This document shows, one piece after another, positions 21,099 to 38,229 of a stretch of 64,000 nt of DNA. Positions within the stretch are counted from its first letter, which is position 1; each line of letters starts with the position of its first letter. The DNA is taken from the NCBI GenBank assembly GCA_964035545.1, contig CAXIUT010000289.1, positions 105,001-169,000 on the forward strand, written 5' to 3'. The translations under genes and the position numbers were made by a program. Source of the stretch: Bugula neritina. Taxonomy: Eukaryota > Bryozoa > Gymnolaemata > Cheilostomatida > Bugulidae. The notes under the pieces were generated by a model, which searched no databases, was not told the origin of the DNA, and saw nothing but the letters and a program-made list of their open reading frames with translations.

Positions 21099-21720
21099 GT
21101 GAGTTTTGTTATGGCCTTTGTAAAATAGCGTTTATAGTTTTTGTTTTAACAAAACTGATTTCACTTAAATCTCCTTTCATTTAGATACGAATTGTTACTA
21201 TTTAATTATTACACAGATTACTACGTAACACACCACTATCCAAGACACTACACACAAGTAATACTATACGCTGAAGTTCATTTGCTTTTTACCTGTATCT
21301 TCTAGATACAAGTCTATATTAAAGATTAAAATCCACATTTAATGTGGATCTTATGCCCTGCTAAGGCCTAAAATAAGCAATCATTGCTACTATTGAACAA
21401 CTCAGTTATTGCTTATTGCACCACGTTTATTTGATTTGAGAATGCAGCAGTTTAGTTGTAGTTATGGGCTTAGCGTTTAACTTGCCAAACTAAAAATATT
21501 GCTTTCAGTAATGAGCCTATTTTATTAGCTGTTATTGGGCCATTGATTGATTGAGTGTTTCTATTGGGTGGTTTGTAGTTAACATTTTATAAAAACAAAA
21601 AAAGTGTCTTATTTTATAGCATATATTAATTCAATATAATAATAAGCTGAGAAAAAAAGTAAATGTTGTGCTTATAGGTATAACAACCTCAGATTCCATG
21701 TTTACGTCTTACAGAGATTA
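21099..21720. other. Intergenic, nothing recognised
   Basis: AT-rich DNA between the orphan exon and the antisense gypsy element. No exon or repeat was recognised. Confidence 0.5.
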
Positions 21721-21734
21721 CTTATAAAATGCGA

Positions 21735-22240
21735 CTAAAACTGGGCACCCTGATCAGTGTGTACCTGCTCCGGCAAGCCAAAATAACAGAACACGTTCTG
21801 ATCCAAGGCGTTGGCCATCGTAGTGGCCAACGCAACCGGAATAGCTAGAGCATCAGCCCATTGCGTAAAGTGGTCGGTTAACACCAGTATCCAGTTATTA
21901 CCTCTCCTAGACTTGGGTATAGTGCTCACCAGACTAATGCAACTACTTGCAACAGACAACCGGAATAAAGGCAACGCCTTCAGGCGGTCTCAGTAGAGTG
22001 GCCATGCTTGCTAACTTGGCATATCTCACACTTCTGTACCCAGAGTCAGACATCCCGGCTCATCCCGGGCCAATACCACCAGAGCTGCAGACACCTGTCC
22101 ACCTGCTCAGTTTCAGCATGAAATAGCTCATGGGTGTCCCAGATCGGTTCCCGATGAAGGAAAAATAGACAAACTACCCTCTCGCATTTCTGGTGGTTTA
22201 GACCGGTCGCTAACGTTATAGTTAACAACCCATCACTATT
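21735..22240 (-). pseudogene. Gypsy integrase remnant
   Basis: Minus strand 22228-22046 holds the end of the HHCC zinc region, with LWWYWPGMSRDV. 21974-21735 holds the start of the catalytic core, with ILVLTDHFTQWADALAIP and CYFGLPEQVHTDQGAQF, that is the TD of the second catalytic Asp. The first catalytic Asp region and the Glu are not seen. Frames do not join and the element ends here, so it is not functional. Confidence 0.75.
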
Positions 22241-22739
22241 GAACTTGAGGGAGTCTCAACAATCACAGAACTACTTGAACTACGCACACTTGACACGTTG
22301 TCTGGCCTCACTAGGTCCCCGTCCGTTTTTGTAGGCCCAGACTAAATCGGCTACTATCCCTGGTAGTGTAGCTTGAAGCTCGCAAAGCTCCCTGATGTTT
22401 CGGAACAGTGTAGGGTTTGCGGGAAGGGTGTTGACAGCGCTGAAGGAGGGATCAGACCGGAGTTAGCCTTTTTCCTAGCTGTATACACATGCTCTCCCTA
22501 TCTGTTCTTCCTTATCAAAATGAGGGGGTCCATTATTCCTGGCTTTGAAATTTAGGCATTGCTTACGCCTTTCTCCACGCCGCTGGCTCAATCCATCGGC
22601 ATGTTTCTTTTCGGGTCAGTGCTCGATGCGATATGAAAACTTAGCCAAGATCCCAAGCCAATGCGCAACCTGACTAGAAGGGTTCAGCTTGTCTGCATAA
22701 ACACATCAAGGGCACATGATCAGTTCAAAGCCTGAACGT

Positions 22740-23900
22740 CCGTCCATACAGTTATGGTCTGAAGTATTTAACCACCTTAAATACTGCTAGGAGCTCTTTT
22801 CTGGTAGTACAGTAGTTCTTTTCAGAAGCCGACATAGTTTTACTGTAGTAAGCAACCACCACCTGAAGACCATCCTGAACCCGAGGCAGCAAAGCTCCTA
22901 CATTAAGGTCACTTGCATCAGTGTCCAGAATGTACTCCTTCACCAGATCAGAGTATGCCAAGACTGAGGCCTCCATCAAGGAGGTGCTCAAGGTGCTCAA
23001 ATGCTTGCTGCTCTACATACGTCCACTGCCAACGAACCCCCTTTGCTGGCAGCCAGTTTAACAGCTGGGCATTTCCTGCGAAGTTGGGTATGTACTGTCT
23101 GTTGTACCCTGCAAACCCCAAGAATACCCGCAATTCAAGAAACTCCTGAGGAACGGCCCAGTCCTTTACAGCTCATAATTTTTTCAGGGTCAGTAGCGAC
23201 CCTCTCCTGGCCAACTACATGGCTTAGGTACTTGATCTCTGGCTGCTACAGGGTGCACTTAGACGGCTTAAGCTCCAGACCGGTGACTCAGAGTCTATCA
23301 GACACCTCTCTATGCCGACTGATATGAGTGTCGAAATTGGGAGAGATGAGGATGACATCATCAAAGTAAATGAGCAAGGTTTTTTAGTGTAGCCCACTGA
23401 GAACCTGTTCCATGAGTCGCTGAAAAGTGGCCGGAGCGAATTTATGTCCGTACGGCAGCGCCTTCCACTTTCAGAGCCTTTCCTGCGTTATAAACGCAGC
23501 CTTTTCCTGGGCATCAGGACTCAGGGGCACCTGCCAGTACCCGCTCAGCAAGTTTAACATACTGAAAAATTTGCTACCAGCTAAGGCATCCAGCGACTTA
23601 TCGATCCTCGGAATAGAGTAGGCGTCCTGAATAGCTACACTGTTCAATTTGCAAAACTCTATACAAAATTTCCAGCCTCCATCCTTTTTTCAAGCCAGGA
23701 CAACTAGAGAGCTCTAAGCACTATGGGCTGGTTCAATTGAGTCTCAGCTCAGAAGTTCTTGCACCTGACGGCTCACTTCCTTTTTCTTCTCAGGATCTAA
23801 CCGGCTGGTTGGCTGTCAAATCGGCCTCATTCCCGCCATCAGGAGTATCTTATGACAGAAAGCCTTGGTCAGGCCCATGTCATGGTCGCCGCGAGTGAAC
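22740..23900 (-). pseudogene. Gypsy reverse transcriptase and RNase H remnant
   Basis: The RT catalytic motif reads as YFDD on the minus strand at about 23356-23368. The connection region RVFLGFAGYNRQYIPNF is at 23133-23080. RNase H starts with ILDTDASD (about 22930) and continues through YYSKTMSASEKNYCTT. Frames shift repeatedly, so no protein of the family's usual length can be made. Confidence 0.75.
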
Positions 23901-24020
23901 ACATCCTTGTATCTAGAGAGTAACTATGTCATTACCTGGCATTCTCTGTTACTCTCCCAGCCATCACATGCATTCCTGTACAAATCTACCATGTGTTCAG
24001 ACACTAGCCCCCTGCCGTTC

Positions 24021-24740
24021 TTAGTGGGTATTCCACAGGTCTCCATCGTCGTCAGAGTGGAACTTTCTAACTAATGAACCAGCCGGCAACTCTACCGGCT
24101 CCGTGAAAGAGTTCACACATTTTACCAGGAACTCCCTACGCTCGTTTAGCCCAACTAGGCTATTCAAGAGGTAGACGCCTCCAAGTGCCCCTTCCATCAC
24201 TCTCAAGTCGAAGATTTTTCTACAGTTCACTCTGCGGCAAACTGTAGCCTGGGAGCGCTTGGGAATTGTGCAACGCCACACCACCTGTACTCCCCCCATC
24301 AAAGACCTGCCAAACTTATCCATACAAAAAAGCTTACGCCTGGCCAACATTATCGCCGATTTGTTAAAGCCAATGTGGCACTTGTGTCTCTCCAGGAATC
24401 GCATCCCTAAAATGGCATCCTCCTTCAGCTGACTGACGATGTCGGCTCAATCATGCCATAGAATGGAATATTTGACCCCTTCATATAGCTCTAGGTTAGC
24501 CCTGTTTAGTGCAGTGAGTGTGCAAAAAAGACGCTGGCTTAGGAAATTAGTAGTACACCCAGTGTTCAACAGGAATGTTGAAGCTTTGCCGGCAAGCTTA
24601 CTGGGCAGGAACTTACTGCTTCCATATGGCTGGGCGCTCACTGAGCGGCTAGTTTCTGGAGGCCACACCTCTTGTGCATCGAGTTTGCGATATACCTGCG
24701 CTTTCTGATTGCGAGGGGTTCTCTGAGGTCTCGTGGGCAA
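24021..24740 (-). pseudogene. Gypsy protease remnant with active-site change
   Basis: Minus-strand 24740-24447 includes FLLNTGCTTNFLS where relatives have LLDSGCTTN, so the catalytic Asp is replaced by Asn. 24404-24021 continues with MRFLERHKCHIGF, the flap and C-terminal region seen in the 43.6-kb element as MPFLKRHNCRIDF. The two pieces are separated by stops. Confidence 0.7.
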
Positions 24741-25830
24741 CCGAGGGGATTATCGGTCCCGCTCCCTTTCCTTGCGCAGTCCTTTATTTTACAATCCTAC
24801 AAATCGATTTCTGAGTAGCCAAGCTGAAGGTTCCTGCAAACCTTGCGGTCTGCTGACCCCCCTTGGACTTGCCACCTTTACAAAGGCCAGGCCTCACCCT
24901 GTTGGATTTGGGCCTTAGCCTTAGTTCCCGGGTGGCGGGGAATGGGGGGGCTAAACTGATGCTCACAGTCAGCAGTTTCTACCATGAGCCGTCTATATTT
25001 TAATCATTTTCTCTCACCGTGGGGACAGCTCCTCAGGAAATGTCCTTCACTACCACAACCCCAACAAGCAGGGGATCTCTGCCGGTGGCCTAGCAGGCCG
25101 CTCAGCTACCAGTTATTGCCGCAGACACTGAATTTTGGCCAGCAGCTCCCTAACCAGGCTTGTAATTAGGCCGGTTTCTTTAGCTACCGCTGTGGCCACA
25201 AGGACTGCCGCAGCGGCCGACGACGACGGTGTTCTATCGTCAGCTTCTACTTGCTGCCCTTTCCCACTAAGCTGACATGCGTTATTGGCTTGGAAAAGGC
25301 ATTCCCAAACCAAAGGGCTTTCTCTATTGTGTCAACCCTGGCTACCAGCAAGTGCATTTTCAAGCTGATGTTGTTGGCCATTTGGAGAAGCGCCTGTAAC
25401 GCCAAACTCTTCCGGCCTTCTGTTGACAAGTCCCTATAAGCGACTTGCGCTAGCCGTTTCACTACGGTCGCGTGATCTCACCAGAGCGTCTTAGGATCCG
25501 GCCTAAGCGCTTGGAGTTGACAATGCACATCTCAAGCGGTTAGCTTAAACCTGGATCTTAACGCCTCCAAGATGCTGTCAACTTCCTGGCTGACCGATCT
25601 CGTCAGACATAATTGCAGCTGTATCAGAGTGGCTCTGGCTGACCATCTACAGATGGCCGCCACATTGCTGAACTCAGCATTGAGTTGATCTACGCCTTTT
25701 TTTCACAAAAAGTAAAAGCCCGCAAATAGCAGCGCTGACATCCTTTACAGCTGCTGATCTTTCTTCGATTGACTCCAGACAGGAGATGTCTCCTTCGTCG
25801 CCACTTGCCATACTCTTTTACTCCTTGGCC
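24741..25830 (-). pseudogene. Gypsy Gag remnant
   Basis: Minus-strand frames at 25462-25113 resemble the C-terminal half of a Gag (LAQVAYRDLSTEGRK...). A zinc knuckle CWGCGSEGHFLRSC lies at about 25030-25075. The reading frame is broken in several places. It lies between the protease remnant and the 5' LTR, as expected for gag. Confidence 0.65.
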
Positions 25831-25870
25831 AAGAGCATCAGTCCTAATTGAATTCTACTGCTGTCACCAC

Positions 25871-26209
25871 TGTTGTGAATTTTTGCTATTCACTGTAGTT
25901 GTGGGTACTTAAGAGTGTGTGCTGATAAATCACCAATGTAGAGTATTGAATATAGATAGTGTTTATTTAGTACGAATAATACAAGAGTAAAATAAAGAAC
26001 ATAAGTGAGAATAACTATATGACTTGTCAATAACTATCATGCAAATTAACTAGAAAAAACTATCCAACTGGTGCAAGCTATTAATGATCGTGTGATCATT
26101 AGCTTGATCCTGATTGGTCGATTCTATCCAATATCATGAAAGATAGGGTAGCAGTGTATTATGGTATTAGGTTGGGATGTAGCTTAGTGTATCGTATATG
26201 ATTACAACA
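25871..26209 (-). repeat. 5' LTR of the antisense gypsy element
   Basis: 339 bp with mirror-image ends, TGTTGTGAAT... and ...GATTACAACA. Just inside, on the minus strand, is a primer-binding-site-like GTGGTGACAGCAG. A diverged plus-strand relative is at 62066-62340. Both share TAATACCATAATACA and GGCTACCTT-like blocks, which supports this being an LTR. Confidence 0.7.
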
Positions 26210-26269
26210 CCAAGGTAGCAGAGTGAAGTATTGGAGTTGTTAGTTTTGATGTATCATAATTCACCACAC

Positions 26270-27850
26270 TATTTGGCTGTGAAATTACAGACATTCTCTG
26301 GATTACAAGTTTATTAGCAATGTTGTCTCTATACCAGACTGTCATAATCAATCCTTGCTGCATGATAGTGCACAAAATGTACCACAAATTCAATTTCATT
26401 GGTAAAGCAACTAAAAGACTCTACTTGATTTGTGATCAATATAATATTCTGCATAGTTTATTACTCTGTGTGTAATTAGAGAGAGCTCTGCTATATTACA
26501 TAAGTATATTTGTAAATAGTTGCAACTAAATGCAAAAAGAGTATTAACTCATAAAATACACAAAGCCTAAAATGATAGAACTAACAACTGAAACATTCAT
26601 TTCGGCCTTTGAAAATGATTACTTGATTAATAATTACACCAATACAAATTGAGGTTAAAGTGGTGTTTATGTCGGTGAGTATTCAAATGTTTTGTAATTG
26701 TTATTGTAATTGTTTGTGGATAAACAGATATTGAGAAAAGGAAGTTTGGATTAATTTTGAGTGGTAGGTAATCTTTAATCGGTCTCAAACCATAAGCCAG
26801 AGAATGTACTACAAACACACAATAAAGTAATATTAGCATAAGTAATGCTTAGACACAAAATATTATATAACCGAGTATACACGCAATTACTATAACGTAT
26901 GCTACAGAGTATACACATAATACAAGTTAATATGATAACATTGTAACAATGGAGTATTAGTACTAAGTATTTAGCTGATAGCCTGAGGCCTAAGTCGATT
27001 GTCAGATGCCATCATCAACAAGTGGCTCTTACTATAAACTGCTATACATATGTTTTAGTTATAGGTTGCTCACTTTAAAAAGCATTTTATCAGCAATTTT
27101 TATGTTTCAATTACTACAAATTTTTTATTACAACTGCTAGTCATATTTCAAAAATTTCAAGTGTTTAAGGGAACAGCCTGGCTAGGTGTAGCATGTCTAA
27201 CTTAAAGTAAAACTTCTATAAAGCTCTGGTTCTTATTGAAAGACAGATCTTTTCAGTTTCATTATTGTTGCACTATACCCAAGTCAACTTTAAATGGAAT
27301 ATTTACTCAAATATAACTTATCAAGAACAACAATTATTATAATATGAAACTTACACATAGCTGTGTGAATAATCAAGAATTTTCCTATTCAATGATTTTA
27401 TTCTTACGTGTTATTATAGGCATGTAGTGTATTCAAATGTGTGAATAGGTGCAGTTAGTATGCAGCCATGTATAAAACTATTGCTTAATGTTAACTGCTG
27501 AATCTAAACATCATCTATTGTCAAAGAGAGGGGAATTTTACCATATGGTAAATCCAAATTAGGGAGAAAGCAAAGTTTCTTGAAGTTGCTTCTTCCACAT
27601 GAATAGCCATATGCTGCAGCATTATGTTACAAAGGCAATATATGTTAATTTCTCCGTTTCTGCTCAATGGAAAAGCAACTTTTCCTCAATAAGTTGTATT
27701 ATGTATATTAAAAATAGAATATTAAAAATGTATTATGTAAAATAATCGTACATAAAATATCCTAAAATTTAAATGTGAAACTTACCACATTTGTGGAACA
27801 TTTAATAAACAGTTTATCTTTACTTGCAGTATGTTTACAGAGCTCCCCTA
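26270..27850. repeat. Segmental duplication, copy 1
   Basis: Aligns by eye along its length with 35750-38080, once a LINE insert there is set aside. Shared blocks include CTTGATTTGTGATCAATATA, ACTCTGTGTGTAATT, GGGAACAGCCTGGCT, GTAGCATGTCTAAC and AATAATCGTACATAAAATAT. It has no coding content that I can see. It lies upstream of the RING-like gene. Confidence 0.85.
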
Positions 27851-28028
27851 AGAAATGCAATCCGATGACTGTGGTAACATTTGTGGATCCAAAATTATAA
27901 ACTTGATTATTAAACATACAAATATGTTGAAAAGATTATCAATCTTACAATCTAGCATATACAAATGCATTAGCCTACCACATACTTCATTAGTAAATAA
28001 AATCATTCATCAAATATGATAATATTGC

Positions 28029-28258
28029 ATCAACACCATGCAAGGGAGCAGCCGTGGTCTAGGAGTTAAAGAGTTAACTCAAGGTCATGGGTTCGAACCA
28101 TTGGCCATTGGTGATGTTAGGAAGAGCATATTATAATCATAATTTTATTCCTGTGCTTCATTCAAATAAGTCCTTAGCCCACTTTTATAAAACTCTTTCA
28201 TCAGGGGTTTCTCACAGGAATAACAACTATCAACTTGCGTGAGTATCAACACCATGCA
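28029..28258 (+). mobile_element. tRNA-derived SINE, second copy, with 14-bp target duplication
   Basis: The body, 28043-28244, starts AGGGAGCAGCCGTGGTCTAGG and has the B box GGGTTCGAACC and the tail GGGGTTTCTCACAGGAATA. Flanking direct repeats ATCAACACCATGCA at 28029-28042 and 28245-28258 are identical. It is the same family as 6512-6722. Confidence 0.88.
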
Positions 28259-28823
28259 CGCACAACTTAATTTTAAAAAGTTGCGAGATGCAGTTTAGTA
28301 ATATTCAATAGTAGGCTCTAAGCATAGCTTGCTGACAAAGTTTTGAGCTCTCTCAACAAAAAATAAACATTTTAAAATAAAGGGTACTAATTTGAATTGT
28401 TATGTATTATATACTGAGGTTGTTGAATTTTAACCACTACTAATACTAGTACTAACTTCTAAAATGAAACTGCGGGTAGTTATAAAAGCTCCATGGAAAA
28501 TTGGATAATATATTTTTAGTTTTATTATACCATTACATTGTGCTTATTGTTTGTTGCCTATTGCAACCAATAGAACTATGGAGTTAACATAAGTTTCTTC
28601 AGAATAGCTTATAAGAAAGGGGGGGGGGCAGGCCATGGTCACCAAGCTAATTGACAAGGCATGGTTAGTGTTAAAAATTTCATTAGTAACAACACCAGAT
28701 GAATTAATTCAAATGTAACTCAAATAACTATACAATCACAGCTTCAACTCATTCGCAGTCTTTCTACAAGCTAATATAGACGAACGAAGTAATTCTTATC
28801 TTTTCTTTTAAAATAACAGAATA

Positions 28824-32971
<4,148 letters not shown>

Positions 32972-34133
32972 ACATGTAATATTTATTACTCCTGCTAAAC
33001 TTCTAACTTAAAGTCATGCTGACTCTGATGCTAAACAGTTATTTGTTTAGCCACAGTTTTATTATCACAACAATTAGCAGCATGTAAAGAGTTGGAACAC
33101 ACAAAAGGCTATAATATTTTGTTTATCAATATATAGGAACTGCTTCAAATAAACAACATTTTTAATAACTACTTAATACTATAATATTGCAGCTCATCAT
33201 TGATTATGTGTTGTAGTAATGTTATATAGTTACACCAGTAATTTACTATTATTAAGTGTCTAAATGAATTGCTTTCTGCTTGAACTATAATATATACGCT
33301 GTTGTGCAGGTATTATTGTGTATTTTTTGTGAAAATATTATACAAAAAATAAATGTATCAGTTTTGTGACAGTGTCTGGGTGACTTAGATTGTGATTATT
33401 TTTATCTATCAGCCAACTTGGCAACAGCTAGGTTCATTAAGTTTATTAACTATCGAATCATACACTGGAAATATAATGAGAAAAATAAAAATTATATTAA
33501 CTGCTTAAGACTACAGGAAGGTTATAGATAATATAAAAGATCAAAATAGTTAAACATCATCATTATAGGTAATGCATAAATATACATAGTGACTCAAGCT
33601 GTTGTAAATAACAATGTGTATCAAAAAGTTAAAAGAACTTTATGAGAATAGTATGGTTTTAACAAGATGATATTAACTATCGTAGAATGTATGAATAAAC
33701 TGTAGGTAAAATGATATCATAATAATCTAAATAAGATTTACAAAATTGATGCACAGATAAGATATCCTTTGTCATGCAAAATGTCAAAACCAGTGGTCTA
33801 GATCCAGAGTATAAATGCTAGAGTATACAGTTGTGTATTCGTATAATATAGTAGCAGATGTAGTGAGCCTTCGGTTAAAAAAGAGAAGTTAAAGATGTTC
33901 CCTTGAGGCTGCTTGATCTGAACACTTTGACCTGTGCTGTGCTAGGAACATTGAATTATAGTAACAGCACTGCTAGCTAAGAATAGCTTTTGATGGATGT
34001 AGTAATAAAGTAAGAAAGCTACAACGATTGGTGACATACCAGTACATCGGTGGGGTTGAATTTTTTGGCAGCTACTTTTCTGACAACATTGATAAATTAT
34101 GTGAATTAAAACAACAATAAAAAATGAGATCAG
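32972..34133. other. 3' flank of the RING-like gene, nothing else recognised
   Basis: The first part is 3' UTR, since it is also similar to the DNA after 51838 (ACATGTAATA, CTGACTCTGAT, AACAGTTATTTGTT). AATAAA is at 33148. The rest is AT-rich without a feature. Confidence 0.5.
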
Positions 34134-35398
34134 TCACAGACCATGAAACTTTTGCACCAATCCGCTGACCCCTCCAGGCCAGCCAGCTCCGTGGAGAAAC
34201 GGTCGAATGTAAACCCTCCTCCAGCGACTCGAGCGTACAGGCCAAGAAAGTGGATCAGTCACTACCTCAGTTAATAAAGCCAACCTATGCACGCTGCGGG
34301 TTATGATAGTGTGTTTACAGCCTACATAGTCTCTCAGTGGTTTCTTAGTAGACACAGCAGATGCCTGACTTTGTTGTGACTCATTACTGCATGCACTCAG
34401 TGACCTTTTACATTCTCTCTGGCTGGAGCTGTGTGTAATTTAGACTGCATATTTCTAAGTGTAGCTTTAGGAGGGGCCTTCGCGTTCTACTCTATTTGTT
34501 TAGTTATAATAGCCCACTTACTCTTAGGCTTACTCTTCTGGATCAAAGGCTTGATGGGAGGATCTAACTTGTCTTTTGTAGTATGTAGGGGCAGCAAAAG
34601 GCTTGCCCGTGGTTTTGCAAGTTTAGAAGGTTTGCTGAAAGCAGGCAGAGATTGTCTCTTGTCCGAGTTGCCACTCTTTACCTGCAGTAAACTGGATTTC
34701 CTGCATTTAGCTGGAGCTTTGTTTACCCCTTTAGCAGTCACTTTAATTTCTGTCCTCTTATTGGCCAAGACAGGCGTGAAATGTGTGATAAAAGTACTAC
34801 TAGTAAATTCATACTTTGTCTTATTCTTTATAGACATGGACGTAGAGTCATTAACTTTTAAAGATCTGTTCAATTGTTCAGAACTGGTTTGTTCTGCAGA
34901 CTCGGTGACTGGGTCTCCCGGGCAGGTAGTGCTCTGTAACTGGTATGAGTCATCAGCTGACTCATTCATCAAACAATCAGTGGCTGCAGTCTGAGATTCA
35001 CCACAATTTATAATAGCCTGGGGCATAGTTTCTATAGTCTTAGTGACGTTTAGGAAGTTGCAGTCAATATTGCTTAAACTATATTGTGTAAGACTTGCTG
35101 GGTTTGGAGATGTTTCTAGCTCCTGATAAGTTTACTCAGGTGTCAAAGTTGAGCTCATGTTGAATTCTGCATCTCAAGAGTCATTGAGAGCTGGGGAGTT
35201 GTCTCCATTTACTACCTGACCCTTCATCTGGATAAACATCTTGTTTGAAACTGAGACTACATGTGTATCATTACTAGGTTTACCTTTTTCAACTGAGGTG
35301 TTCATATTTACATCAGAGTCGTCTAGTAGTAAACACTGCCAGATGATACATTGCCACAGGTATAGTTATTACTACTAGAGCTACCACGTTTACTTTTC
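34134..35398 (-). pseudogene. Degenerate minus-strand ORF, unrecognised
   Basis: Starting at ATG AAA AGT near 35398 a minus-strand frame runs to about 34487, broken by one shift and two stops (near 35180 and 35140). The last 179 codons (35026-34487) are open. The product is Ser/Thr/Lys-rich and low-complexity, ending KSKPKSKWAIITKQIE. A further frame, 34355-34134, is Arg/Trp-rich. It looks like a retroelement first ORF or a decayed host exon. No motif fixes which. Confidence 0.4.
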
Positions 35399-35749
35399 AT
35401 GACAGTATTACTTCTATGAGCTTATTGACATCCTTTGATCAGTCACAATAATTTACTGGTTATTCTATAATAGTACCAGCAAAACGTTAGTTAGTATTGC
35501 GAAATTGAGATTTTTTTTACACTAAGAAAAACTATAGTACACTAGTTGTTTTTGATAAGCTACTCCAAAACATAAGTGATAAGTAAAGGAATTAGATATG
35601 TGATCATTAAGATTTTTATAGGTCAAGTTATAGGCTTTGCTCATGTAACTTAGTATAATACCTATATTATAAAGAAGAGGTGGGTTGGCAACTGTTCCAC
35701 AAAACAAGATGAAATACAATGAAAACTACAATAAAAATAATCAGATATG
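35399..35749. other. Short gap, nothing recognised
   Basis: AT-rich spacer between the degenerate ORF and the duplicated block. Confidence 0.5.
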
Positions 35750-38080
35750 TTCTAATTGGCTATAATATTGCAGAAATTCTCTGAAATACAGGTTTGTTAG
35801 CAACATTGTCTTTACCAGACTGCTGTGTCACAATCAAGGGATCTACAATGAGAGTGCACATAACGTGCTGCAAATTTAATTTTACTGGTAAAACAACTAA
35901 AAATTTCCACTTGATTTATGATCAATATATTATGCATAGTTTAATACTCTGTGTGTGTAATTGGAGAAAGCTATGTTTAATTAGAAAATTATATCTGTAA
36001 AAATTGCAACTAAATATAAAAGAAGTTTTGACTCATAAATTACATAAATCTTAGAACAGTAGAACTAACAACTCAAACATTTATTTCGGGCATTAAAAAT
36101 GATTGTTTAATTACTAATTACATCAATACAATTTGAGTTTAAAGTGGCTCTTACTATAAACTGCTGTTTGTTTTAGTTATGGGTTATTCACTTCCAAAAG
36201 CATTTTGCAGTAAATTTTATGTTTTAATTACTACAAAATTTCTATCACAAATGCCAGTCATATTTCAAAAATTTCAAGTAACTTCGGGAACAGCCTGGCT
36301 GGGTGTAGCATGTCTAACTCAAAATAAAATTTCTTGAGAGCTCTGGTTCTTATTGAATGATGACAGATTTTTTTCAGTTTCATTATTACTGCACCTACCT
36401 AAGTCAACTTTAAGTAAATTATTTACTCAAGTATAACTTATGAATAACAACAATTATTATAATATAAAACTTATACATAGCTGTGGGAATAATAAAAAAA
36501 TTTCTTATTCATTGGTTTTATTATTATGTGTTATTATCGGCATGTGATGTATTCGAGTGTGTAAATAGGCGCAGTTAGTATACGACCATGTATAAAACTA
36601 TTCTTATTGGAAACTACTGAATCCAAGCATCATCTATTGTCAAAGAGAGGGAAATTTTTTAACAAATGGTAAATCCAAATCAGAAGGAAAGCAAAGTTTT
36701 TTTCAAACTTGTTTCTCCCACATGAACAGTCATATGTTGCAGCATTATGTTACAAAAGCAATATGTTAATTTCTCCCCTTTCTGCTCAATGGAGAAGCAA
36801 CTTTTCCTCAATAAGTTATATTATGTATTTAAAATAGAATATCAAAAATGTATTATGTAGAAAGGTCACCTTTAGTCACCTTTCACTGCCGTGGTCATGC
36901 GCGAGTGGTGGGTTTTGCTTGATACCAAGTTCTATTAGACTTCTCTATTGTACTCAATCTTCAGCATCTGTACCATTTAGATCGAGCCATTTAAAGTCTG
37001 AGTTTATTGTATCACACCATCTTTGTTTTGATCTACCCTAGGTCGAACTCCTTCAACTGTCATCTCTAACACTCTCCGGATGTCATCCTCACTTTCTCTT
37101 TCTCTAACATGCCCATACCACTGCCTTCATCTCTTCCTTATCAGGTCTTTAACCGGCATCACTCTTGCTTCTACTGTTATTTCCTCATTTGGCTTATGAT
37201 CTTTTAAACTGACATTTAAACAGTCTCGCAGCATGCGTATCTCACATGATGACATCTTGTCTGCCAGAAACTTTGTGATGGGCTATGTCTCATTTCCATA
37301 TAGCAGGGTTGGTGTGATAACTATTTTATAAATTAGCACTTTAGGTTTTGTGGGCATTTTCTTATCACAAAGCACACCGGACAGCTCTCTCCACTTATTC
37401 CAAGCCTTGGATATTCTCAGCTCAAGCCTCCTTCTTGGTGGATTGTTGTGCCCAAGCACTTGAATTTGGAACTCTTAGACAGGCTTCCTATAACTATCAT
37501 AATTTTTTATCCCGATGTTTTCTTGCTCTCCAACTGCTGGCAAATGCTCTGTTTTTTTCAGCTTATCTGCAATCCCGCTGCCTCTATTTCCTCTCTTCAG
37601 ATCTTTAACCTTCTTTCCCATCTCTCTCTATTACTGTCACAAAGGATCAGATCATCAGCAAATAGCATTGTCCACGGGCTATCCTCGTTTATTTTTTCTG
37701 CTAAAACATTCATAATTATGATAAATAGCAGCAGGCTTAGTGCTGATCCCTAATGTAATCCGACTTCAATTTGAATTTTGCTTGCCAATCCGAAGTCTGT
37801 CCTAACACTTGTGCTGCAGTCTTTTTACATGTCCATTATAATGTTGATGTACTGCTCTAGAACCATTTGCTTCTGTAAGCAGTACCATATTAGCTTCCGT
37901 AGTATGGTGTCGTAGGCTTTTTCAAGATCAACGAACACCATATGGAGCGCTTTGTTGTGTGTAGTTGATTTCGCCTTTTGAAATTCATACTTATGAATAA
38001 TCGTACATAAAATATCTTAATTTTCAATTGTGAAACTTGCCACATTTATGGAAAATTATGAAAACAACACTATAATTCAT
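35750..38080. repeat. Segmental duplication, copy 2, split by a LINE
   Basis: Matches 26270-27850 in the same order and orientation. The match breaks off at about 36858 (ATGTATTATGTAG) and resumes at about 37996 (AATAATCGTACATAAAATAT). It ends near 38070, where gypsy-derived DNA starts. In copy 1 the same point is followed by exon 1 of the RING-like gene about 1 kb later. Confidence 0.85.
36860..37990 (-). mobile_element. RTE-clade LINE fragment (RT to C-terminus)
   Basis: On the minus strand: AFHMVFVDLEKAYD, then the RT catalytic stretch MLFADDLILCDSN (about 37640-37680), then an ISKAWNKW / YKIVITPTLLYG region, and near 37100 RQWYGHVRERED. This is the RT and C-terminal order of RTE LINEs. 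Stops and shifts are present. It interrupts copy 2 of the segmental duplication, so it came later. Confidence 0.8.
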
Positions 38081-38229
38081 GAGTAGTTGAGCCAGGACTT
38101 GGTGTTCAGTGCTGCTTGTACAGTTGCCACACGCTTCACCATACATGTCAGCCAAGTGCTCTGAGACTGCTCTTAGACTGGCACAAGGAGAGTTTTTCTA
38201 GGTGTCGGCCACTGTCTCCAGTGTTGGCT

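Larger units (their letters stand above)
21722..26209 (-). mobile_element. Degenerate Ty3/gypsy element, 3' truncated
   Basis: In minus-strand order: 5' LTR (26209-25871), gag, protease, RT, RNase H and the first part of integrase, stopping near TDQGAQF at 21735. Every gene has many stops and frameshifts. The proteins resemble those of the 43.6-50.6 kb element closely (knuckle CWGCGSEGHF versus CWGCGGRGHF; FCYFGLPEQ in both integrases). The 3' half of integrase, any accessory gene and the 3' LTR are missing. Confidence 0.85.

Noticed and set aside
34431-34994. Plus-strand 187-codon Leu/Cys-rich frame
   Set aside because: Lies opposite a minus-strand frame that continues coherently over 1.2 kb. 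The plus frame has no motif and looks like its complement.
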